DNA from: Desulfovibrio desulfuricans | Lineage (GTDB): Bacteria > Desulfobacterota > Desulfovibrionia > Desulfovibrionales > Desulfovibrionaceae | Assembly (NCBI RefSeq): GCF_024460775.1 | Contig: NZ_JANFYZ010000002.1 | Coordinates: forward strand, 304,928-368,927 | Direction of reading: 5' to 3' | Length of the DNA stretch: 64,000 nucleotides | Shown: piece after piece, positions 57,511 through 64,000 of the stretch | Numbering within the stretch: the first letter of the stretch is position 1 | How the letters are laid out: every line of letters begins with the position of its first letter | Position numbers and translations under genes: made by a program | The notes under the pieces: model-generated | Seen by the model: only the letters and a program-made list of their open reading frames with translations | Told to the model about the DNA's origin: nothing | The model's database searches: none

Positions 57511-58641
57511 AATCCCGCCAACAACCAGTCGTATGAGGTTGTTGAGGTTCTGGGTTCTTTGTGGGAACAGCAATACTACCTCAAGGTGGGGGATAAAATT
57601 TTCCCCAGCCCTGTCCGCTGGGTCGCCAATGACAAGCAGTGGCGCAAAGTAGCGTTTGCTCCTTTCTGGTGGGTTGCAGATGGAACTGCGGACGGACGCC
57701 CCAAGAAGCCAGAAGAAATGCCCGGCAAACAGACTGTGGACTACCAGTGCAATGGTTGCCACACCACGAATTTTATTGCGAAAAAAGATGAACAGGGAAA
57801 ATACGCCTTTTCACGCATTGAAGGCGGTATCGGCTGCGAACAGTGTCATGGGCCGGGATCAAAGCATGTTGATGCCCAGGGGGACGGCGGTATTCTGAAC
57901 CCCGCCAAATTGGGAACATGGCAGCAGGAACAGCTTTGCGGGCAGTGTCATATCCGTGTTACGAGCAAGCAGGATAAGGATTTTGCCTTCCCACTGGGCT
58001 TTAGAACCGGGCAGACGGACCTTCAGGACAAGGTCGAATTCTGGACGTATTCCACCAAGCCTGCGAACTTCTGGGGTAACGAAGACGCCAAAAAGAACCG
58101 TCAGCAGTATCACGACACCATGCGTTCTGGGCATATGGCAGCCGGTGTAACCTGCTCTGCCTGTCATCTGGACCATGCCACCAAGCATTTGACCTCGAGC
58201 TTGAAACTTCCTCGGGAGCAGCAATGCATCGGCTGCCACACAGCACAGAAAGCCATGTTTGAGGGAAGTGTCCACGCACAAAAAGGTGTGACATGCGTAG
58301 ATTGCCATATGGCCAAAATGGGGAACCGTGCTGGTGCAACGCAAAAGACCCCCAAGGACCCGTGGGATGTTTCGGCGCACACCATGCGCGTTGTGACGCC
58401 GGAAGAAGCAGATGTTTTCAAGATGCGCTCAAGTTGTGACAAATGTCATTCGGGTGCAGAGCGCTCGGCAAAGGGTGCTCAGTTGGTGGGAGTCCGGGAA
58501 GATGTGCTGAACAAAACGCAGCGCGCGCTGCAGGGTACTGCCATTTCTAAAGAAAACCTGAACAAGGTTCTTATGGATGGTTCACTTGGGGCACATAACC
58601 CACAAAAAACCTTGCAACTGCTCGAATCGAAAAAGAAGTAG
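57511..58641 (+). pseudogene. Multiheme c-type cytochrome, 5' truncated by IS3
   Basis: The frame is open from the IS end: NPANNQSYEVVEVLGSLWEQ, then 'FPSPVRWVANDKQWRK'. It has seven CxxCH heme sites (CNGCH, CEQCH, CGQCH, CSACH, CIGCH, CVDCH, CDKCH) and ends LLESKKK. There is no signal peptide and no upstream ribosome site; the first possible start, TTG 57559, is mid-domain. Homologs of this cytochrome c554-like class begin with an exported leader and at least one more CxxCH, so the intact protein was probably octaheme or larger. As it stands it could not be exported or matured. Genomic neighbours fit sulfur or nitrogen oxyanion reduction. Confidence 0.75.
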
Positions 58642-58650
58642 TCGTGACTT

Positions 58651-58685
58651 GCTGTGCCAGAAGGGGCTCCCCCTTCTGGCACAGC
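58651..58685 (+). terminator. Perfect 16-bp hairpin after the cytochrome
   Basis: GCTGTGCCAGAAGGGG (58651-58666) pairs perfectly with CCCCTTCTGGCACAGC (58670-58685) around CTC. No T-run follows, so it may terminate weakly or stabilise the 3' end. Confidence 0.55.
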
Positions 58686-58792
58686 AATCTGTTGAGCTGA
58701 TAGAAAGCGTGTAGGTAGACAGTGGCCTTCATTATGGCTGAGCAACAGCTTAACCAGTTTGCCAAAGAATTATGGAAAACTATGGAGGATGC

Positions 58793-59098
58793 ATGAGCGT
58801 AACTATTTCTCCGCAAGAGCTTCAGGCGCTGCTCGATAACAAATCCGCAACGGTTTGTGATGTGCGGCGAGAGGCGGACTATCAGGCAGACCAGCGCACC
58901 ATTGCCGGGGCAGAGTGGCATAATCCCGAAACTGTTGATGCGTGGGCCGAACAGCTACCGAAAAACAAGCCTGTGGCTATTTATTGCGCACGCGGTGGCT
59001 CCGTAAGCAAATCTGTGCATGCAGCGCTGACGGCCAAGGGCTTTAACGTGCAGTATATGGAAGGTGGCCTTGCCGCCTGGGATGCCGCGCAGCAATAA
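58793..59098 (+). CDS. Single-domain rhodanese
   Basis: A 101-residue rhodanese (thiosulfate:acceptor sulfurtransferase fold). ATG 58793 follows GGAGG. 'TVCDVRREADYQ' opens the fold, and the active loop 'YCARGGSVSKSVHAAL' carries Cys65 at the persulfide position. 'GFNVQYMEGGLAAWDAA' is the standard ending. No signal peptide, so cytoplasmic. It follows the cytochrome remnant after a hairpin and may once have served the same sulfur pathway. The six-residue loop CARGGS suggests sulfur rather than phosphate or arsenate chemistry. Confidence 0.9.
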   Translation: MSVTISPQELQALLDNKSATVCDVRREADYQADQRTIAGAEWHNPETVDAWAEQLPKNKPVAIYCARGGSVSKSVHAALTAKGFNVQYMEGGLAAWDAAQQ

Positions 59099-59125
59099 AA
59101 ACGAAATTCTGATGTGGTATGTAAT

Positions 59126-59160
59126 GATAAGAGGCCTGGGAAATTCCCAGGCCTCTTATC
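59126..59160 (+). terminator. Bidirectional terminator, rhodanese / autotransporter
   Basis: GATAAGAGGCCTGGGAA (59126-59142) pairs perfectly with TTCCCAGGCCTCTTATC (59144-59160). It separates two convergent genes. Confidence 0.8.
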
Positions 59161-59162
59161 AT

Positions 59163-62100
59163 CTAAAACTCATACCTCAGCGAGCCAAACACGCCATGCC
59201 CAGTGCGGTGTTCCGAGGCCTGAAGGTTATAGCTCAGCCCAAGGGTAAAGTCGCCCTTGCCAAGTTCAAAGCCCAGGCCGCTGTCAAAGGTGGCGTAGTC
59301 CACCACCTGCATTTTCATTTCGGCCTGGCTGTCCACACCGGGAATGCGAGCCTTGCTCTTGGCCTTAACGTCTCCCGCCGCCGGAATAACGCCCAGATCA
59401 AGCTGCGGCTTGATCTGCCAGCCGCTCTCGGTTTCAAAGGTTTTGGCAAAGTTCACGCCTACGGGGAATGTCCAGATGGACTGTGTGCTCTCGTCCACCT
59501 CAAAGACCGTGCCGCCGCTCTTCACGTCATAGCCATCAGTCACAAGCCCGAGGTAGCGCACCCCCACATGCGGAATAATATCCAGCGCACCGGCGTTGAA
59601 TTTGTATTCCGCCTTGAGGCCCGTATTCCAGGCATGGCTGGTGACATCGGCCTTGAGGTCGCCCATCTGCATTGAGGCAGGCATCTCCTGCTCTACCTTG
59701 CTGTAGTTGCCGGTATAGCCCACATCGGCTGAGAGGCCGAAGTTGTTGTACACCCAACCGCCGTAAAGGCTCACGCCCCAGAAGTTGAAGCGGTTATCCG
59801 TGCTGTTGAAATCGCCGTTGGATTTGGCGTACCCGGCACCGACGTTGAACGCAGCACCAAAGCGGAACATGTCGTTGATGGTGTAATCCGCACCCAGGGC
59901 AATGCCGCCCAGGTTGCTGTTGTAGCCGGTCTTGAAGTTCTCCGCCTTCATGCCCCAGACGCTGTTGGACTGGTAAAGCGGCATGATCCACACCCCAAGG
60001 CCGTTTTTGAGGCCGTCCCCGGCACTCAGGCCGGAATCAAGGCTGAGGCTGCCGTCCGTATCTTGGCGCACGGCCACGGCCTGGCTCATATCCGTACGCG
60101 GCAACGCCAGAGATGTGCGGTTGAGTACCGCGCCGGAAGCAGCAGTCGCAGCGCTCAGGGTAGTGCCCTGCACGGCACCTACGGCTGCCATCTGGGCCGC
60201 ACCTTCAACCGTGGCAGCGGCCTTGTTGCGGTCTGTCGTGCCGATGTAATTGTCGCTCATGGCACGGGATACGAAGCGCACGCCCGCATTGGGCGAATTG
60301 GGGTTTACCCCGGTCTGAACCACCATGCGATCTACCAGCGCCCCCATGCTGTTCGACAGCATGGGGAAGGATGAAGACGCCGCATTGGCCTTAAGGCTCA
60401 CGCTGTATGCGCCCGTGGCCGTATCAAACGTGCCGCCCGTGGCGGAAAGCAGAGCGGTGCTTGTGGTAAGGTTGCTGCCTGTCCAGCTGGCAGCATCCTT
60501 TGTGGAAGCGCCAAAGCCGCCAGTGACGTTCAGCGTTTCTCCGTCCTGACCGCCCACGATGTGCAGTTTTGCGCCGGAATCCACAGTAAGGGTGCTGGTT
60601 CCACCGGCTTCACCGGAAAGGGCCACGCCGCTGCCGATGCCCAAAGCGTCCACCACAAGCAGGGACTTATTGGCAAAATGTGCGGTGTTGGCCGTGGCGG
60701 CTGCGCCGCCCGTGACCCATGTTCCATCCACATTGATGCCGCCTGCGGTGCTCAGCGTCTGCGGCGTGCGAAGGGCGAGCGCAGCAGTTATGTCCTGCCC
60801 CCACAGGCCCTTTCCATCACTCTGATAACGCAGCACTTCTGTGCGCAACCATTCGGCGTCCGTGCTGCCAAGCGAAACCATGCTGTTCTGGCCCACGGTC
60901 ATGAGGGCATCCACGGTATTTGCGGTGAAGGTCAAACCGCCCATGGAGGCGTTGGAAGTGTCACCTGCGGTAGCGAAAGGCGGGTCAAAGTTGAGCTGAC
61001 CACCGTTCATGCTGACGCCGGTGGCAACAAGGGTGCCGCTGCCGGAGCTGCTGCCCACGGCAACCGTAGTGGTTGCGTTGCCAGTGAGGCCCCCGGCAAC
61101 GGTGTGTGTACCGTTGATCACATTGATAGTATTGGTGCCGGTTGAGGCATCAATACCGCCCTGTAGCGTGCCTCCGGTTGAGCCACCCGCAGGATTGCCC
61201 AGCGTCAGTATGCCGCCGTTGAGCGTAACGCCGCTGTCTGCCAAAACATTGCCTGAAGCCTGTCCCGTAAGGGTCAAAGCTGCGTTGCCGCTGACAGTGG
61301 TTGCGCCGGTGATGCCGCCAACCGTTGCGGCCCCGGAAGTGAGCCCTCCGCTGCCGCTTATGACTGCAGTGGGTGTGGCAAGCCGGGCATCGCCCACATT
61401 CTGCAACGAAGCGCCGGAAGTGCTCACCGTGATACCCTGTACTGTACCCGTGCTGCCAGCCGCAAGGAGCTTGTCTGACAAGGTCTTGAAGTCGGCCAGC
61501 GTCATGCTTGAACCGGCATAGCCGTTCAACAGCAGGGTGCCGCCATTGGCGACATTGATGGCGTGCTGGGTGGCAGAGTCTTTGAAGTCATCACCACTGG
61601 CGTTGACCAGTTCATCATACTTCACCTGCAAGCTACCCGTACCCGTTACTGCCACGCCCGTGGAACCGGCAGCGTAGGCTGCATTGGCCACACTGCCATT
61701 GACCACAAGTTTTCCTGAATTGGTGGTGCCGCCCACAGTCAGCAGACCGCCGGTCTGATCAAGGTTGTTTACGGTCAGCACAGCGTTACCGCTGATCTTG
61801 GCCTGTCCGCCGGTTTGGGTCAGATCACCAGTCTGCCAGTTGCCATGCCCAACCTGAAGCGAGCCGCCGCTCACGACCAGAGATGTGGTGGAATTCTGGT
61901 TGCCGCCGGGGCCGGAATCCGCCCCAAGAAAAACGTTGTTGCCCGTGCCAACGCTGAGGCTTGTTCCCTGCAGGAACGCCGTGCCATCAGTTGTGCCTAG
62001 CAGTGTGAGCGTGGCACTGTCGCCACCAGCAACGTTAAAGGCAAATGTGCCGTTGCGCATGTCTAGCGAATTCAGCGTGAGCATGCCTTTTTTGAGAGTT

Positions 62101-62525
62101 GCCGTTCCGCTGAGGGCCAGCCCCATGTGCTGGGCGCTGACAGTGCCACCGTCAAGGGTGAGGGTGCTACCCAGCAGGCCCGTGCCCGGCTCGGGGCTGA
62201 AAGAGCCGAAGTGCAGATTCTTCGCAGAAGTTAGTGTGCCGCCGGTGTTAACGGTTACGTCTGACCCGCTCACCTTGGCGTTGCGCGCAATGGACAGCGT
62301 GCCGCCATTGTTCACATCAATTGTGGTGTAGGTTTCTGCCGCGCCGTCCGCTACCTGATGCGTGTCGCTGATGGCGATGGGCGCAGCGGCAACTGCCATG
62401 CCAGCACCTCCCATCAAAAATGCGCTAACTGCCACTCCGCCAAGTACATTGAGCATGTGACATTTTTTCAGAATTCCCCTGTAGCGTTGCACGAGCATGC
62501 CCAGGGCGCCTTGTGTAAATCGCAT
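59163..62525 (-). CDS. Autotransporter (type Va) with beta-helix passenger
   Basis: 1,120 residues. ATG 62525 follows GAGGAGG. An extended N-region (MRFTQGALGMLVQRYRGILK...) precedes the hydrophobic signal core, cleaved near AVAAA. The passenger (about 50-830) is Gly/Thr/Ser/Asn-rich, with repeated short beta-helix rungs such as 'GGTLSIARNAKVSG', 'LDGGTVSAQ', 'TLNGGILTLGNPAGG', and no cysteine. The linker helix region (about 740-840) precedes a C-terminal 12-stranded barrel (about 850-1120), from 'GLGVWIMPLYQSNSVWGM' to 'GVFGSLRYEF' with the terminal Phe. A surface adhesin or surface enzyme is likely; no protease triad was seen. Confidence 0.93.
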   Translation of the reverse strand: MRFTQGALGMLVQRYRGILKKCHMLNVLGGVAVSAFLMGGAGMAVAAAPIAISDTHQVADGAAETYTTIDVNNGGTLSIARNAKVSGSDVTVNTGGTLTSAKNLHFGSFSPEPGTGLLGSTLTLDGGTVSAQHMGLALSGTATLKKGMLTLNSLDMRNGTFAFNVAGGDSATLTLLGTTDGTAFLQGTSLSVGTGNNVFLGADSGPGGNQNSTTSLVVSGGSLQVGHGNWQTGDLTQTGGQAKISGNAVLTVNNLDQTGGLLTVGGTTNSGKLVVNGSVANAAYAAGSTGVAVTGTGSLQVKYDELVNASGDDFKDSATQHAINVANGGTLLLNGYAGSSMTLADFKTLSDKLLAAGSTGTVQGITVSTSGASLQNVGDARLATPTAVISGSGGLTSGAATVGGITGATTVSGNAALTLTGQASGNVLADSGVTLNGGILTLGNPAGGSTGGTLQGGIDASTGTNTINVINGTHTVAGGLTGNATTTVAVGSSSGSGTLVATGVSMNGGQLNFDPPFATAGDTSNASMGGLTFTANTVDALMTVGQNSMVSLGSTDAEWLRTEVLRYQSDGKGLWGQDITAALALRTPQTLSTAGGINVDGTWVTGGAAATANTAHFANKSLLVVDALGIGSGVALSGEAGGTSTLTVDSGAKLHIVGGQDGETLNVTGGFGASTKDAASWTGSNLTTSTALLSATGGTFDTATGAYSVSLKANAASSSFPMLSNSMGALVDRMVVQTGVNPNSPNAGVRFVSRAMSDNYIGTTDRNKAAATVEGAAQMAAVGAVQGTTLSAATAASGAVLNRTSLALPRTDMSQAVAVRQDTDGSLSLDSGLSAGDGLKNGLGVWIMPLYQSNSVWGMKAENFKTGYNSNLGGIALGADYTINDMFRFGAAFNVGAGYAKSNGDFNSTDNRFNFWGVSLYGGWVYNNFGLSADVGYTGNYSKVEQEMPASMQMGDLKADVTSHAWNTGLKAEYKFNAGALDIIPHVGVRYLGLVTDGYDVKSGGTVFEVDESTQSIWTFPVGVNFAKTFETESGWQIKPQLDLGVIPAAGDVKAKSKARIPGVDSQAEMKMQVVDYATFDSGLGFELGKGDFTLGLSYNLQASEHRTGHGVFGSLRYEF

Positions 62526-62549
62526 GCAATCCTCCTCAGAAATTGTCTG

Positions 62550-62635
62550 GTTGTGTCCAACCGCTTCCTTCGTGGAAGCTGGAACAACGTTGTTCTTCCC
62601 GGTGTGAGGATTATGTAAAATTAGCCGTCGGTCAA
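62550..62635 (-). promoter_or_regulatory. Autotransporter promoter and inverted repeats
   Basis: Minus-strand -35 TTGACC (62635-62630), 16-bp spacer, -10 TAATCC (62613-62608). Downstream are three inverted repeats: GAACAACGTTGTTC (62582-62595, perfect palindrome), CTTCC-ttcgt-GGAAG and GGTTG-tgtc-CAACC. The 14-bp palindrome lies where a repressor would block elongation or initiation. Confidence 0.45.
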
Positions 62636-62649
62636 TACCCTACTAGCGA

Positions 62650-63216
62650 ATGCGCCGCATTTCATTCAGATCTTGCATCATGCAAGAAATATCATGCCCA
62701 TTCGGACTGGCTTTTAGGCGGGAACGTCAACAGCGAGGAATATCGCAGTGGACGGTATCCATGCGTCTGCAGTACCACACGCGTAACATTCAACGTATTG
62801 AAGATGGCTCGCGTCAGCCTGGTGTGCTGCTCGCGCTACGCATGGTGGTCGCAGTTGATGCGGAACCGGGAGAGTTTTTTGAAACTCTTTTTGAAGAATC
62901 CGTCGGCGAAGCGCTCGATGGGGCGGCATCGTCACTCAAAAGGATTAGCGTGACTTACCAGCCACTGGGGGCTGTTGAGGGCCTGAAGAGTATATTTGGT
63001 CCATTACTGGCTCAAGCACGGTTGGCCGTCGGCATGTCGCAGACCGCCATGGCAAAAGGCGCGGGTTATAACCTGCGCAATGTCAATGCGGTGGAAAAAG
63101 GACAGCAAGAGCCTGGCGTGATGTCCGCTCTTGCCCTTGTGGCGGCAACGGGGGTCGATATCCGCGGGTTTTTTGATCAGCTGCATCAGACATCAGCGGC
63201 GCTCTCCAAAGAGTAA
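62650..63216 (+). CDS. Regulator with two tandem XRE-type HTH domains
   Basis: 188 residues from ATG 62650; ATG 62680 (MQEISCPFG) is an alternative, and neither has a Shine-Dalgarno. The protein is an internal duplication: unit 1 'FGLAFRRERQQRGISQWTV', 'RNIQRIEDGSRQPGVLLALR' and 'FFETL' aligns with unit 2 'FGPLLAQARLAVGMSQTAM', 'RNVNAVEKGQQEPGVMSALA' and 'FFDQL'. Each unit is a lambda-repressor-like HTH of about 65 residues. A perfect palindrome TCTTGCAT-c-ATGCAAGA (62671-62687) overlaps the second possible start and may be its own operator. It is divergent from the autotransporter and probably controls it. Confidence 0.8.
   Translation: MRRISFRSCIMQEISCPFGLAFRRERQQRGISQWTVSMRLQYHTRNIQRIEDGSRQPGVLLALRMVVAVDAEPGEFFETLFEESVGEALDGAASSLKRISVTYQPLGAVEGLKSIFGPLLAQARLAVGMSQTAMAKGAGYNLRNVNAVEKGQQEPGVMSALALVAATGVDIRGFFDQLHQTSAALSKE
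62671..62687. promoter_or_regulatory. 17-bp perfect palindrome at the regulator start
   Basis: TCTTGCAT (62671-62678), centre C, ATGCAAGA (62680-62687). Symmetry and position over the start region suit an operator for the dimeric or pseudo-dimeric HTH product. Confidence 0.45.
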
Positions 63217-63272
63217 TTGCGGCGGGCCGTGGAGATATGGTCAACTGGGTGTTCCTGTGCTAGTGGCAGGGC

Positions 63273-64000
63273 ATGACAGACACAAAAGGGTGCACAGGTA
63301 AAACCAGCAGAAAATGCGCAGGTATGTGGCTGTGCTTTGCTCTGGGCGTTACTCTGTGCTTTTTATCCGCCTGCGCTTCCTCGCCTCGGCAAAAAGCCAG
63401 TGCTCTTGCGCAAGAGCAGGGATTTGCCGAGCACCTCTTCTCAACGCAACCGTTTACTTTGTACGGCTTGCTTCGTCCCAGCTTAGCGGCTCACTCCAAA
63501 ATTTTGCGCGTGTATATTGAAGGCGACGGACACGCCTGGGAGTCACGCACCCGGCCATCTACAGACCCTACGCCGCGCAATCCTACGGCCCTGCGCTTGG
63601 CTATGGCTGATCCGGGGCCGGACCCCGTGCTTTATCTGGCGCGACCATGCCAATATGTTCAGGGCGACGACAAACGGCAGTGTTCAAAGCGCTACTGGAC
63701 GTCAGCGCGGCTTGGGCCGGAGGTGATTAACAGCCTTGATGCGGCCATTACCCAGGCTAAGGCTGCATGCGGGGCAGAACAGATTGCCTTGGTTGGATTT
63801 TCTGGCGGTGGCGGTGCTGCGGCGCTTCTCGCTGCCATGCGGCCGGATGTGGTCTTTCTGGGAACTGTTGCGGGCAATCTTGATATTGATGCTTGGGCAG
63901 ACCTGCAGGGCGTAAGCCAGCTTGCAGAATCTTTGAACCCCAAGACGGTGGCTCCATCGCTGCAGCACTTGCCCCAGCGGCATTTAAGCAGCCGCACGGA
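63273..64000 (+). CDS. Alpha/beta-hydrolase-like lipoprotein, 3' truncated by window edge
   Basis: Open for at least 242 codons from ATG 63273 to the window end. The N-terminus is long and Cys-rich (MTDTKGCTGKTSRKCAGM), then a hydrophobic core and lipobox LSAC ('GVTLCFLSACASSPRQK'), so a lipoprotein is expected. The mature part has 'ILRVYIEGDGHAWESRTRPS' (oxyanion region with DG), 'TALRLAMADPGPDPVLYLAR' and the nucleophile elbow 'IALVGFSGGGGAAALLAAM' (G-x-S-x-G), followed by 'VVFLGTVAGNLDIDAW'. It fits an esterase or peptidase of the alpha/beta-hydrolase fold. Catalytic Asp and His would lie partly beyond the edge. Start codon confidence is moderate. Confidence 0.8.
   Translation, partial: MTDTKGCTGKTSRKCAGMWLCFALGVTLCFLSACASSPRQKASALAQEQGFAEHLFSTQPFTLYGLLRPSLAAHSKILRVYIEGDGHAWESRTRPSTDPTPRNPTALRLAMADPGPDPVLYLARPCQYVQGDDKRQCSKRYWTSARLGPEVINSLDAAITQAKAACGAEQIALVGFSGGGGAAALLAAMRPDVVFLGTVAGNLDIDAWADLQGVSQLAESLNPKTVAPSLQHLPQRHLSSRT

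Overview
The window looks like a chromosome segment of a Desulfovibrio-type sulfate reducer (Desulfobacterota). The reasons are a seven-CxxCH multiheme cytochrome remnant, a hemA / cytochrome-assembly / precorrin-2 dehydrogenase operon of the siroheme-routed heme pathway, an HD-GYP response regulator joined to an Mla-type lipid transport operon, moderately high G+C housekeeping genes, and an orphan hslU next to tpx. The assignment is inferred from gene content and protein style; no database was searched.

Layout. 1-2.7 kb: 3' end of a taurine/sulfonate-type (SsuC/TauC-like) ABC permease, its ATPase and its substrate-binding protein. 2.9-4.1 kb: tolQ-tolR on the minus strand. 4.1-7.4 kb: an AT-rich accessory patch with a Lar-like zinc-ribbon gene, two paralogous orphan small proteins that share a duplicated promoter, a candidate structured RNA and an RRM RNA-binding protein. 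7.5-19.6 kb: an outer-membrane beta-barrel protein, tRNA-Ser, a 46-residue membrane protein, fabI, purC, hisD, grpE, a divergent lysR / carboxymuconolactone decarboxylase pair, and the five-gene mlaE-mlaF-mlaD-lipoprotein-HD-GYP operon. 19.7-30.8 kb: polA, palindromic repeats, tilS, the hemA operon and two glycosyltransferases. 30.9-40.4 kb: a membrane protein, cpoB, dprA-xerC, a Mn-dependent pyrophosphatase, a lipoprotein, an HlyD-type protein and repeats. 40.5-52.8 kb: queD-queE, a YcaO-TPR protein with its methyltransferase, prmA, an M23 peptidase, a pirin, znuACB, tpx and hslU.

52.9-58.7 kb is a scar: tRNA-Lys, a decayed prophage tail module with two frameshifted genes, a papain-like DUF1796 gene fragment with an in-frame stop, a complete IS3-family element, and a multiheme cytochrome that has lost its 5' end at the IS boundary. 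58.8-64 kb: a rhodanese, a 1,120-residue autotransporter divergent from a regulator built of two tandem HTH units, and the start of an alpha/beta-hydrolase lipoprotein that leaves the window.

Functional links. TolQR (3-4 kb) and CpoB (32 kb) belong to the same envelope constriction machinery. The Mla operon places lipid trafficking beside cyclic-di-GMP turnover. HemA, the CcsA-like protein and precorrin-2 dehydrogenase feed siroheme and heme for sulfite reductase and cytochromes. Noncoding DNA is unusually rich in structured repeats. Three families each occur twice, in opposite orientation, within 22.5-41.8 kb; one is a composite of about 370-410 bp that begins at the 3' end of a gene at both loci.
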